Source: Doris montereyensis (taxonomy: Eukaryota > Mollusca > Gastropoda > Nudibranchia > Dorididae). Taken from it: 64,000 nt of DNA. Below are positions 38,036 through 50,800 of this stretch, piece by piece (positions within the stretch are counted from its first letter, which is position 1; the number at the start of each line of letters is the position of its first letter). The position numbers and the translations under genes were made by a program. The notes below the pieces were generated by a model. The model was given only the letters and a program-made list of their open reading frames with translations. It made no database searches and was not told the DNA's origin. The stretch is from the NCBI GenBank assembly GCA_037039925.1, contig JAXRKP010000303.1, forward strand, positions 298,501 to 362,500, written 5' to 3'.

Positions 38036-38595
38036 AAAGTTTTACGCATATACACATCCGATATACAAAGGCTAGGCATCTTTGTATTCTTCACTCTCCC
38101 TTCTGCTCATTCATACATTCATAATTATTATCACCGTCTTTAACTTTCTTTCTTCCTTCTTTTGTTTTTCTTCTGACATCACACTGCGTGATGCCTTCAT
38201 TAGTGTTTAGATCTAGATTCTAGATTCTAGATACTTCTCGTTCGTTGTCTCACAAAGGCATATACCCGAAACGTCACGTGTTTGTTCTGTCTTTATTGGT
38301 GGAGTTGTCATTTATCGTCGTTTTAAATTTTTTACTTCACTTTGCTTCTTTGTATTATTTACGGCTATTTAGAATGATCACATTGCTACATCTCTTTGTT
38401 GTTTACGTTATTTATTCGTTTTATTGCTACTATCTAGATCTAGGTATCTTATATTATCTTCTTTGTCATACTACTATAGGGACATCTTTCTCACCGTTTC
38501 TAGTGCTACTCATTTATATCTTCATTGACGCATAATATGCAGCTTATTTCTTCTAACACCTAACTTCCATTGAATCCCTTTCTCGCATAATCATC

Positions 38596-38598
38596 ATC

Positions 38599-38690
<92 letters not shown>

Positions 38691-38691
38691 T
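38596..38691. repeat. (AAT)n microsatellite
   Basis: About 30 ATA/AAT units after CATCATCATC. Confidence 0.95.
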
Positions 38692-39447
38692 AATAATGTA
38701 CATTTCTATTGCGCACTCATCCCTACAAGGATGCATTACATATTTTAAGAAAAAGTACAGATTACGTACATATTATGATACACAAAACGAATTCCATACA
38801 TCAAGCTGCATGAATGCAGCATAAAACTGTGTACAATTTATGACAAGAAAATCGACAATGCAAACAAGAAGAAGAAAGGCGTTTAAAAATAAAAAATGTC
38901 ATGAAATCATATTCCACAAACAGACACACACACACATACACAAACTTCTACACACACAGGATGGATACAGCCCTAATAAAATAATGTAATTTTTCAAGAA
39001 AGTAAGCTTTTGTAATCTAGTTAAAAAAGATATGTCGTGATGTTTTTTTCTTCTAAAAATTGATAGATCTAGTGACTTTTTGACTCTCTTATACTGTAGG
39101 AAGACGTTCCACACAAATGGGCTATAATATGCGAAAGATCGTGTGCCAACATCCTTACATAATTACGTTCATATTGCCTTCTCTACCTTACCTTCAGATC
39201 TGCATAATGTATCTCTTGCACTTGCTACAGCTACCCATAAGAAAAACCCGCATTACCTCTCACATTTATAATTTGCTTTCATGATAAGGTCATCCCTTAA
39301 GGGTTTCAAACCCAATTCGTTCCTTCATTCTCCAAATATGTCTCCTTCGGATCGTACAACATTTCAAGCGGTTGAAACTAAACGCTCACTTCTAAGGATG
39401 CGAACTACGCTTCAGTACGAACGCAAGCAATGCCGCGCCTTTAATCT

Positions 39448-39509
<62 letters not shown>

Positions 39510-39597
39510 ATACTACTACTATTACTACTACTAATACTACTACTATTACTACTACTACTTCTACTACTATTACTACTACTACTGCTACTACTAAATA
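39448..39597. repeat. (TAC)n microsatellite
   Basis: About 45 TAC/TAT triplets. It translates as poly-Thr, poly-Ser or poly-Val and gives false open frames on both strands. Confidence 0.95.
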
Positions 39598-39708
39598 GCA
39601 CCCCACCCCGATATATATAAAGCTCAGAGCGCTCAAACATGGATAAACATTATAGATCAAGACACACGCATACATAATTTGCTGAGACTGTACCACGCTC
39701 TACCTGTA

Positions 39709-40028
39709 CTGTCGAGTTGTTGGGGGTACTGAATAAAATGACGTGCCTGTCAAGACGTGTTTCCAGTGCCTGTCAAGACGTGTTACTCCTAGTGTCTTAT
39801 TACGATCTGGACTATTGTGTATATTACAACCTAGTAAAGCTGATCACAAATGTGTAAAGCATGTATCAAACAAATATTAATTATGCTAGAGAGGTAACTA
39901 GAACTGTCGAGTTGTTCAAGAATAAAATACACGTGCGTCAAGAGTTTCCAGTGTCTTATTAATGTTGCCTTTTGTGTATAAAGTGTCTGGACTATACATG
40001 TACAACCCACACTTAGTAAAGCTAAATC
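39709..40028. repeat. Imperfect direct duplication with AATAAA, possible solo-LTR remnants
   Basis: Copy one (39,709-39,846) and copy two (39,904-40,028) both start CTGTCGAGTTGTT, contain GAATAAAAT and ACGTGC...TTTCCAGTG...GTCTTATTA, and end TTAGTAAAGCT or CTAGTAAAGCT. Copy one carries an extra internal duplication of GTGCCTGTCAAGACGTGT. An AATAAA followed by TGTCTTATTA would suit LTR ends. That is inference. Confidence 0.45.
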
Positions 40029-40049
40029 AAAACAAATATTCTAGGAGAG

Positions 40050-40685
40050 TTTAGAACAAGTTCAAAGCTACAATTATCTAGGAGGTAACTCAGAGGGAAA
40101 ACTAAGAGAATAAATAAGCCAGAAAATCCAAAAGGCGATAACAATATATAACCATCTAGCAAGGCATTTATAGGTAAACACGAGTTGTCAACAATGACCA
40201 CAATGACACTATACAACACAATTTATTGTCCTACTCTCCCCTATGGCAGTGAATCCTGGACATTAGACAGTATGAAATACAATGGAGTACAAGCTACTGA
40301 CATGAAATATCAAAGAGGAGAAAGGAAAAGTAAAAGAGACAAAATCAGAAACACAACAATAAGAGATCGAACTAAAGCAGATAGCATAAAAACTAAGATA
40401 GAAATAAATCAACTGAGATGGTTTGTGCATGTGATTAATGTGAACAGGATGAATGACAATAGAATAGCTAAATCAGTAAACATTGCTAAAACGCAAGGTA
40501 AAAGACCAAAAGGCAGACCTAGGAGAAAATGGGAAGAAGCTATAAAAGAGGCATTAAAGCAAATAAATTTAACTTTCACGGAAGGAAACAGAAAATGCCA
40601 GGACAGGGCAGCCTGGAGAAAGATCATTTCGGACATATAAACCCACACACCAGAAGGTAGAATGGGAACTGATAAAGAAAGAAAG
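40050..40685 (+). pseudogene. RTE-like element, C-terminal end and 3' tail
   Basis: Frames read KAITIYNHLA, then [58 protein letters not shown] and QDRAAWRKIISDI, then stop. The 3' end is GAAGGTAGAATGGGAACTGA followed by TAAAGAAAGAAAG. The same 3' end occurs at three other places in the window. Confidence 0.75.
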
Positions 40686-40699
40686 TTAGCTATACTTCT

Positions 40700-41430
40700 A
40701 TGTAAAAAAGTGTCTTATGGTGTTACTATTATGAATATCGAAATTGAATTTACGCAGTAGCTGATTTACAATACTTGACATTGAGAAGTCACAACAAAAA
40801 TATATGCCACGATTTCTTGATCTTTCTGAAAACTTAATGTTGGTGTCACAAATAGTAAGTTCAGATTCATTGACCTTGTTCTTGAAATCTGGAGTGCTCA
40901 GTAACAAAACTTCCGTTATGTCTCCATTGAGAACAAGTCTGTTCATATTCATCCAATGTTTTAAGGAAGAAATACATTTTGAAAAGGATGACATCAGCAA
41001 GTCAACATTTTCTGGGAATACTGAGCCATGAATCTGGTTATAATGAGCATAAAAATGATATCCAATTGTGAAATTTTCAATTTTTGTAACTTGGGGCTGT
41101 GTGTATAAGGTGAACAGTATTGGTCCCAATATAGAGCTTTTGGGCACTCAAAATCTCAGACTATGACTGTCAGATTGTTGCCCATTGACCACTACATTTT
41201 GCTGACGGTCAGTGAGGTATGATGTGAACCATGCAAGGGCAGTGCCTTTATGCCAAAAGTTTGTTTTAATCTTTGCAGCAAAACACCGTGGTCAATGGTA
41301 TCGAAAGCGGCTGACAAATCTAATAGACCTACAAGAGCAATCTTACCAGTCAGCTTCCACTAACAAATCATTCATGACTCACAGAAGAGCTGTCTGTGTA
41401 CTGTGCATGGCTCTATAAGCTGATTGAAAG
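40700..41430 (-). pseudogene. CR1/Jockey-type reverse transcriptase palm, inactive
   Basis: Minus-strand motifs in order: ALVGLLDLSAAFDTIDH (motif A aspartate), KGTALAWFTSYLTDRQQNVV, a stop, VPKSSILGPILFTLYTQP (for VPQGSILGP), YHFYAHYNQ (for the catalytic FYADD, lost) and SLKHWMNMNRLVLN. The loss of both catalytic aspartates and the in-frame stop make it dead. It could be the same clade as the tail at 680-1,090. Confidence 0.75.
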
Positions 41431-42049
41431 GTTCATTGTAAAATGTTTGATTGTCAAATTGACCTTTTCTAAAAACATTTTTATAAGAATGGCAAATTTG
41501 ACACATGTCTATAGTTTAAAAAAATATTTCAGGAACGACACCTTTCTTTATGGAATCATTAATTATAAATGTAATTGTTGGCAGGATTTCACCAAGACAT
41601 GAGATTCAAATCTCATGACTTTGGAGGGAAAATTTGTTCCGAAACGGATTGAAAACAATCGAGGGTTTGACCGTCATAATGATGGAACCTGTCAACAATT
41701 TCATGTTTGTCTAAATCTGCTCCTCAATTTACTTATCTTCTTATTGGTATATGATGATACTATTCAATCTTCATTACAACGCATCTGGTCCCTTCATTAA
41801 ATCATCCTCTGTACATTCATATTCGACACATTATTCATCACACCAACTCTGTTTTCCATCAATGTACGAAACGCCGTATATCAAACAAACTCGCTCATCT
41901 TCGACCCTCCCCCAAGTCTTACGGCCATTCGGTCTACACCGCTTCATGTTCATGCGACCATTCGGTGATCGCATAAGCCGTTTCCTCACAAGCACCTCTC
42001 CTTGACGCTGACGTCCTCCACACCAGCCCTCTGCTACTAATTTGTTTGC

Positions 42050-42828
42050 ATTCCGCCCAATCTCTCACTCAGTCAACCCGAGCGATCTGTTTTGGAAAAG
42101 GGTCTCAAATTTGTTTCCTTACAACCGTCGTTTAATAGATATCAAACCTGATCTTTATTGGAAAACTTCTTTCGCCGACTGCGTCTCCGTTACCACTTCA
42201 CTGATAAGGATTTCAATTCCTCAACGGACTCCACACTCTTTCCTTGTAATACCCGCTAAATGCACGTGGACACCCTGGCAGGTCAACCCACTGCAGTTGA
42301 CCTTCTTATTAAAAAACCCATTCAAGATTGGGCACTTTTAAGCCCCTCCGCCACTCCAAGCTTTCTGCTGCTGAAAGACAGGCTTTATTAGGTTTACGTC
42401 ACCGCACGGACATAGTTATAAAACAGGCGGACAAAGCTAAAGTTTTACATCTTAACAACAGCCAACTCAGTAAACCGTGCTTTTATCTCCTCCCCAAAAT
42501 CCACAAAGCTCACATCCCTGGTAGACCCATTGTATCAGCCTGCTCCTGCCCCACTGAACGCATCTTTGTCTTATTTGACTCAGTATTCCAGCCTTTTGTC
42601 CAAGCTCTTCCCTCGTTCATCAAGGATACCAACCAATGCAGACACATCCCCTAGACGTCTATACCGCATGTATGTTGTCTCCATATATACACGCCCATAC
42701 CCCATTTCAAGCCCTTAAATTCTTCCTCGACCGGCGATCTGACTAGACAATCAACACTCACTACTACCCTATTCTGTTTGGCAGAACTCGTGCTTAATCT
42801 CAATTCTTTCGAATTCAATGACCAGTCT
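42050..42828 (+). pseudogene. Penelope-like element, N-terminal to palm region, decayed
   Basis: In shifting frames the sequence shows [70 protein letters not shown] and LPSFIKDTN. [21 protein letters not shown] is typical of Penelope-like reverse transcriptases. A deletion removes the stretch before [11 protein letters not shown]. It ends at a SINE insertion. Confidence 0.75.
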
Positions 42829-42902
42829 TTTTTTTTTTTTTTTTGTAGCAGGGATTGAACTAGCGACTTCTGTAAAGACGGCACCCATCGCCTCGTGGTA
42901 TT
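42829..42902 (-). mobile_element. Short SINE with poly-A tail inserted into the Penelope relic
   Basis: On the minus strand: TACCACGAGGCGATGGGTGC, a B-box-like AGTTCAATCCCTGC and then an A-tail of about 16 bases (T run at 42,829-42,844). It interrupts the Penelope frame, so it inserted later. Confidence 0.5.
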
Positions 42903-43284
42903 AAGTTAACAAGTAGACAATTCCAAATAGACAACCGTTAAATTCTAGATATTAAATAATAAATGTACACATGTATTGTGGGGTGGCTTTTTTCCAAATT
43001 TCCCATAACCTTAGGTCATCAACTAACCAAACACGTCATGCACAAGCATAGAAGAACAAAAAGAATAAGAAGCAGTTTCACATACTGTATGCTGGTCTTC
43101 ATCCAATCAATGACCGGTATACTGCCTGTTTATATCTAGATTATTAGGATTCATCAGGAAATCACACAATGAGGAGGCAAAAGGGAAGTTACTCTTAAAA
43201 GAAATGAGTGGCACAACTTGTTTATCACGCCTCATGTATGATTATACGGAGACGAAGTCTTGTGTTTACTTTATTTGAAATATT

Positions 43285-43580
43285 AGTGAACTACTAGAGA
43301 TCTAGATCTACTCTACATAGACTGGTAAAGCTTTTGTCAGTTTATCGTATTCGCTATACTCTTCCACGAGAGGAGAAATTTTAGGTATCAACTTTCTTCT
43401 TATTAATCTCATCTTCTTAAACCATCGAGCCTGGCTAGATTCTTGACTTATACTTTCTACATTACTATTAGGCCTATTTGTATTTCTAAGTTCCCTTATC
43501 TGATCTTGATCCGATTCTAGATTTCTAGATCATCTAGAGCTAGATTCTAGATCTAGTAGTATATTTAGAGCTAGATATAG
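43285..43580. repeat. Second AGATCT/TCTAGA-rich patch
   Basis: GAGATCTAGATCTACTCTAC, TTCTAGATTTCTAGATCATC and TCTAGATCTAGTAG within 300 bases, as at 36,190-38,475. Confidence 0.6.
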
Positions 43581-43970
43581 ATTAGATTCTAAAAATAATT
43601 CAACTCACAACTCGTACAGTGGTCACTCCTTAAGAATTGATGTCTGCCATTTAGATTCTAATTTAGAATGAACGTTCTTGTAACTAAAAAAAGTGGAGTG
43701 TTTTTATTTAATTCTTATTAATTGCCGAAAATAGTGTTAACAATCAGACATGAATTGAGTACTAATATTAACATTGTATCTATTCTATCTTATGAATTTG
43801 ATACCTATCAGGGTGGACACAGATACAATAACAATGTATTTACATAATATTATTTATAATTAATTTCTAGTATCCCCTCTCAGCCCTCTGAATGTCATCT
43901 GCCCCGTTAAAGGGTATTATTTAGTATGAAGATGAGTTATTGACATTTAGAGAAAAGATCTGTAAGTCCT

Positions 43971-44225
43971 TAAGGGGAGGGGTGCAGGTCCTGAAAGTGA
44001 TTTTTCTATGCTATGCTAGGTACAGCAATTAAACGATTACAAATCAAACTTAACAGGGCTGAATTAGTGAGGAATGGTTGGATTTTTAAAATTATTATGG
44101 TTGCCATCGAAACGGCTGCTGTCTTAAATTGTAAAAAAATAAAGACTTATAAATTTGAAATTCTATCTCCTCCACCAGTTTTTGTGCTATTCTTCTGGAA
44201 TTTCACATTTTATAAATATTCCTGA
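43971..44225. mobile_element. Diverged relative of the TTAA element
   Basis: Starts CCTTAAGGGGAGGGGTGCAG, then follows the 5,429 element loosely: GTTGCCATCGAAACGGC and TCTATCTCCTCC blocks are recognisable. The far end was not found. It lies about 450 bases upstream of the METTL2 start. Confidence 0.5.
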
Positions 44226-44680
44226 ACATGTTACTTAAGAACAAATAGATAGTTAAAAATAATAAATCTGTATCATGTTTAATTTTATTTTTACGCTTCA
44301 AAAAAGGAATAATCAACAATGTCATTTGTTGCTAGTTTTTGGCGATGAAGTCACATTTGCCGGAAGAAAATTAACAAAATCCAAATGTCTCTCTTTGAGA
44401 TCTTTTTTATTCATCTATGAACTAGTTATATGCCAAATTTCAAATTGATTGGTTATTTATAGAAATAAGGAGGGAGATAAAATTTATGTTCCGAAAATGA
44501 GAGTTTTGAAAGAAAAATATGGAAATTTGGACGGAAAATGCGGCTGTACTTTAAAACATTCCTGCTCCTTTTTTTGTTTAAAAAAAATGTCTGTATAATA
44601 TGACACTTCACAAATTAGTGGAAGGCCAAATTTAATGCATTTTATATATAACATTTTGATATTCTCTTCAATAGCTCATC

Positions 44681-44805
44681 ATGACACAAAGTACATCAGA
44701 CGCTGCTAGTGAGATAACGTCAAGTGAGACTGATCCTGAAAAGCGGGCTAAATTTGGAACAAGATTCTTAACAGATCCTCAGAATGTCTTTCAGCATAAT
44801 GCATG
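44681..44805 (+). CDS. METTL2: METTL2 exon 1
   Basis: The start codon is followed by a Ser/Thr/Glu-rich stretch, then [20 protein letters not shown] and AW, the conserved METTL2/8 N-terminal motif. The donor GTTAGT splits the Trp codon. Confidence 0.88.
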
Positions 44806-47800
44806 GTTAGTCAATTTGTTAAATGAAATGTAGCCGTCTATTTATATTGATCCAGATGCAACTGACATATAAAAATCATTATTTACGGCAATATGGAATC
44901 TTCTGTGATGAACAATATGGGAGGAGACTGAACTAACTTCCTTTTTCACAATGAATTGCAGTGTCATTGTATCTTGCATCTATGAAAAAAAAACCCTTTG
45001 ATTTAGATCTCTATGTTTTATTGACTCTTTTGTTGAAATCTCTTTTTTCTGTTACATCTTTTGTGGACCTAAAGGTAGTTTTAATGGACATAAAACATCA
45101 CCAAGTTTCAGAATCAACCATTAACCCCAGTGGATATCAAGCAACGTTATTGAAATACAGTGGTCTCTGCCTAAGAAAGGCTGTTTTTTTGTGTAACAGT
45201 CATTTTCATTTTTAATTATCATGCCTAAGAGACGATTTTAAAAAATTACAGTCCGGCCAAGAGGCCACTTTTGATTTCAGCAAAAGGCTAAATAATTTGC
45301 TTTACTCAGGGATTCATGTGAATTGAAATAAATTCAGATTAGCAATACTGCATACACCTTATTGATTATGTGTAAAGAAAAGAAAAGCAATGCACCCTAA
45401 ACCTTTCTTGATTGTACATTTTTTTTTATTCATCTGTTTTTCTTCTTTATTTGCTTTGTAAGCTTGCAGTACACTATTTGAGGTGAGCCACATGATGTAC
45501 TATTTTATCCAGTCATATTTATTTCACAGGGACAATGTTGTGTGGAATGAAGAACAAGAGACGATGGCTCAACAGATTACAGAAAAACATACAAAAAACT
45601 TACTCCCTGATGAATCAAAAGGTATTTCCTTTATAATATCAAGACTCTAATGTTGCATAGTTATATTGATATTTGTTTTAAGTGGAGGAAAACTTGTTAG
45701 GGACAGTTTCTTTAAATTTAAAACACATTTCTTGATGTAATATATTTGAATCTAAATACGAATGGGGAGAAGTAAGAGAAATTTGATGTTTAGATCCACA
45801 TTTGATTTTGATGTGAAAATTTAAGGATTAAGTCAGTTTGTGTTTAGCAGGGCCAATGAATTAATGTCTCTGTTGATGTCGGGCCAGTCTGACCTAAATA
45901 ATGTTTCATGTTAACCAAATAAGTAGCAGTGTGAACAATTGAATGAGAACATGTCTTTATCTACACAGATCATAACATGACTAGGGCTAAAGAAAGCCTG
46001 TAAGGGACTCATGAACATGACAAGGGAGCATAGTTAGCTCGGTTGTTAGCACGCTTTTTCATTGCGAGGTGATGCGTACGACGCAGATGTCACGGGTTCA
46101 ATCCTCATGTTGGCCAAGATTTGTTCTGCTCTATTCCTTGTATTGTTTGTCTCGTCTTTGTTCCTATGGGGCTTTAATATTATTTTACGTCATACATGCC
46201 CCTTGCCTCACTGTTTGTCTTTATCAGCTTGGTAAGTTTTAATATTTCTTATAAGTTTTTTTTATATTTTCAAATAAGTTTGCATTATTTGTATGTGAAG
46301 AATGTTATAGGCAGCTGTGTGAATCTGTGTGTGTTTATATTTACCAGTATCTATATAATCAGAATATGAGGGTTGACAAAGATATGTATAAATAATACAA
46401 ATATATGTATTATTAAGGCAACTTTTAAAAGTTTGTTCATTTCTACACCACACTTCTAAAAAAATCATATATATGCTTAATTCTCCTGTAAAATTTGGTC
46501 TCTGGCTCAAACTTTGTGTGATTAATTGTGTCAGTTTGCTTTGTAAGTGATGATAGATTTTGATTATTAAACTCATGTTCTGAAAAAAACCCAGCACAGC
46601 ATTATTATTGATGTAGATTGACACTTGACTGCTAACTGAGAAATCTGTCATGTAAATAGAATTATTAATGCTTGGATCTTCCGTTCTTTCCACCTTTAGC
46701 CAATTAATTGGCATGTCTGTCTTCATGATTAAACATTTGCACCAACTCAAAACATATAAGGAGCTGCTCTAAAGAGGTCACTAAATGCATTTTAGCAAAA
46801 GTTTGAACTCTGTACTTCAGAAAAACATCCATTTACTCGCATAGTCCTAGAGTATGTTATTGAAAACTTGTGTCAAATACTCATTCTTGTAGGCCTACAA
46901 TCAAATCTTTCTTTCTTTCTTTATCAGTTCCCATTCTACCTTCCGGTATATGGGTTTAGATGCCCGAAGTAATCTTTCTCCAGGCTACCCTGTCCTGGCG
47001 TTTTTTGTTTCCTTCCGTGAAAGTTAAATTTCTTTGCCTTAATGCCTCTTTTATATCTTCTTCCCACTTTCTCCAAGGTCTGCCTTTTGGCCTTTTACCT
47101 TGAGTTTTAGCACTGTATACTGATTTAGCTATTCTATTGTCATTCATTCTGTTTACATGCCCAAACCAACTTAGTTGATTTATTTCTATCTTAGTTTTTA
47201 TGCTATCTGCTTTGGTTTGATCTCTTATTGTTGTGTTTCTGATTTTGCCTCTTTTAGTTTTCTCTACCACTCTTCTTAGGTATTTCATTTCAGCTGCTTG
47301 TACTCTACTGCATTCCCTACTGTCTAAGGTCCAGGTTTCACTGACATAGAGGAGATAAGGACAATAAACTGCCATTTTGTTTTTTTTGACAATTCTTTTT
47401 ACCTATAATGCCTTTCCTAGATGATTATATATTGTCATTGCCTTTTGGATTCTCTGGCTTATTTCTTCTCTTAGTTTTCCTTCTGAGTTAAACATTATTC
47501 CTAGGTAATTGTAGCTTTGAACTTGTTCTAAATTCTCTGTTGAGCTGTGGGTAGTAATTAGCTCCACGGTTACGTTAATTTTCCCTGTCCGACATAAGAT
47601 TGTTGAAGGATATTGATACGAAGTCTCACACAAGCATGCAACTCACAAGAAATTAAGAGTTACAAGTCCAATTTGTGTATTATAATACTATAGACATTTG
47701 ATAACTATCCATACAATAATAAATAATTATAAAAAGAAATAATTAAAACAACAATGAATCAATAATGAAAACGAAAGGTAAAACAATTGGATCAGTCTTA

Positions 47801-50800
47801 CCTTGATACCAAAGAAACACACAGACCTATGTTATCACTAAAAGAAATTAAAGTAAAACACATATAATCACTATAAATGTCTACACATGAGCTTGTTCTT
47901 GATGTTTGCTGGTCGTTCTTGGTGAACACCACACCAGTCTGATGAACATCAACAATTTCAATGTAGATGACCACAAGATCAGCACATCATCCAACACACA
48001 CACACAGTAGGTAGACGTATCTGTTGCAATACACAGCAGTGGTGAAGTCTCCAAAACACACACACACAGGGGTAGTCAACCAGTACGGGGTTACCTTACT
48101 GCTGCAGAGGTTCAAACCCTCAATTACACTCAGGTTAATTTAAATTAAATAGCTAACCATCCGCTTACCATTTATCGTCTCACGTTCGACGTTGACGATT
48201 AGAGTAACAACATTAATCAGTTGTCTTCCAATTGCATAATACCTAATAAATTAGTATTATTGCAATACTATAACACATAGAGCTATTAAGGGAGAAGTTA
48301 TCTCCTTATACTAATAACATATATTATAATACAGTTTATGTGAACAAATATAAGTATCCATTCATTTTATATTCAGTTATCTATGTTACCTTCCTGTACA
48401 TGGTCCCAGTTAATATAGTAACCATATAAAAATGGAACGCAATCCTTCACAGTGAAAACACATAGAGATTCCATATCAGAATTCTCTATTAAAATAAACG
48501 TATTATGGCTTTAAGCAGTACATCGATCAAACTAAACCAACTGTAACAGTATACAACAATAATGATTTACTATCTCTTCTATCAAGGTTCCTCATGATAA
48601 CGAAGTCATTATTGAATAACTTACCTAAATAGGGATATAAACATGAAATGAACTTAGGCTCGCTCGTTCCACCTTTGGATTTAAGGCGGCAACACTTTTA
48701 AGTGTTAATAAAACTCAAGATCTCTGTTTCAAAATCTAGGATCTGGTCCTACAGCAATATTTTTTACATGCCAGCCGAAGATGAATAGGATGAGGAAATA
48801 TTGAAAGGAAACTACGGGTATTTATACTAATAATCTTGTCCCACAATTTCATCATCCAGGAAGTTTTACTTTCATATATGGTCACTTCCATATTTGGTTT
48901 GAGTCTTCCCGATGATGTTTTGAGAAAGTCACCCTCGCAATATCTACCGTAACTTTTCTATGCTACGGAAGTCTAGTGTCCTTATTTGGGCATACACTTT
49001 CCGGCTAATCTTAACCCCAAGTGCGAGCCCTATCATGAGTGATAATCTCACTACGCACTGCTCTTTAAGGTCGATCCATGGAACGTAGAGATTGCATTTC
49101 TCCTCCTACCGAAACACAGGGCAGAGAAGTATACCTCCCTATGACCGAATCGTATTTCACATTCTTTCTCTCCTACACTTATTCTTACATCCTGACATTC
49201 TCTCTACCCAATTTATGATTTTATACTTTGCTTCCCTAGTTACTAGCATTGTTTTGGTTTTCTTTGCATTTATTCTCATTCCTCTTTTATTTAGTTCAGT
49301 GTTCATCATGTTGATGTTTGACTGAAGGTCACTTTCTGATTTTCCAAACAGAACTTAATTATCAGCAAATGAAAGCATTGATAATGATACATTTATTGGT
49401 TTGAGCTTCCACATACCTACATTCATTTTTGTCATTTTTGAGGATACCTTTGCGACTGAATCCATAAATGTGATAAACAAAAGAGGACTTCGGTTAGAAC
49501 CCTGTCTTACGCCTATATCACATCAAATTCTTCAGATATGTTTCCAGCTTAAAAACGTTTAATGGCTTCTATTAAATTTTGCTCTACCTTATGTTCTTTT
49601 AAGGAGTGCCATAGTTCATCCCTCCTCACAGTGTCAAATGCCTTTTCTAAGTCAATAAAACACAGGTGCAAGTTAATGTTTCTCTCAAGGAATTTTTCTA
49701 TTACTATTATTTGTCTAATTGTAAATATGTGGTCTTGTACACTTCTTCCTGGTCTAAATCCACTTTGACATTCTTCAATCTGATCCTCTACTCTTTTCCT
49801 TAGTCTCATTTCCAGAGTTCTGGCATACACTTTTCCTGGTACGCAAAGTAGTGATATACCTCTATAGTTTGAGTATTCCATAGTTGATCCTTTCTTGTGC
49901 ATTGGCACTACCAATCTCTTCTTCTAGTCGTTTGGCACTTGTTTTGACTTCCTCAAATGTTTCTATGATGTCCCAAAAAAAAATAAAATTACATTAGGGA
50001 TTCCCATGTTGTATGAATGCAATTTTTAACATTTTCAATTACTCCCCAGAACAATATGAAAATGAAGCTGATCACTTCTGGGACAAGTTTTATGGCCAGC
50101 ACCAAAATCGCTTCTTCAAAGATAGACACTGGCTGTTTACAGAATTTCCAGAGCTGTATGGTGATAATGAAGCCTCTGTATCTGTGAGAGAACCTTCATG
50201 TAAAATGTCCAGTGAATATGAAAGTGAAAAGAATGTCTCCAGAGAAGAAACAGGTAACACAAGAGCGTACAGTGAAGCAAACGCAGAGCTGGTGGGATCA
50301 AGTGATTGTGCTGCCTCATCTCAAGCATCACAGAAATTAGAGGACATGTGTTCCAACTATGGCAATCATCATATTGAAGAATCATTGAGTAATTTGAAGA
50401 TTGGGGATAACAACGAGGAGCAGACATCCTCCTTCCACATGTTAGAGGTTTGACTTTGTCATTGTAAATGTTGAGTTTTCTATGAATGTTATTTTGATAC
50501 GAGGACTAAATTTTGTAGTGAATCATATCATATGGAAGGAAGTGAATAGGCCAAAATTAACTATGACTAACTGTAAAAGGGAGCAAGTTGGCTGGGAAAA
50601 TAGTTACTATGATTTGCTGTGCTGGAATGTGGCAATTAAAAGGGATGGATGAGGAGAATTCCATTAACTCTGAGTCTAAGAAGTTTTAAAAGAATTTATT
50701 GTAAAAAGAAAGGTATTAATAGATTCATCATTAATTACATATATTTATATTTAGTCATTCTGCTTTTCATTTCCATACATGTGCATGTATTGTAGGAAAG

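Larger units (their letters stand above)
36190..38475. repeat. Tract enriched in AGATCT / TCTAGA / CTAGATCTAG palindromes
   Basis: Dozens of overlapping words such as TAGATCTAG, TCTAGAATCTAG and GATCTAGA occur here, densest at 37,200-37,740, far above what the local base composition suggests. A second patch is at 43,285-43,580. There is no fixed repeat unit. Confidence 0.65.

Noticed and set aside
38899..39114. Cysteine-rich small frame (CVCRSLCMCVCVC)
   Set aside because: The Cys pattern comes from a CACACA run; no signal peptide or precursor layout, so not a peptide toxin.
45158..45290. Possible further Tigger-like end (TACAGTGGTCTCTGCCTAAG)
   Set aside because: Only one end was seen; no inverted partner or TA on a second side.
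47403..47633. Apparent standalone gene with [10 protein letters not shown]
   Set aside because: It is the reverse transcriptase C-terminal region of the element in METTL2 intron 2.
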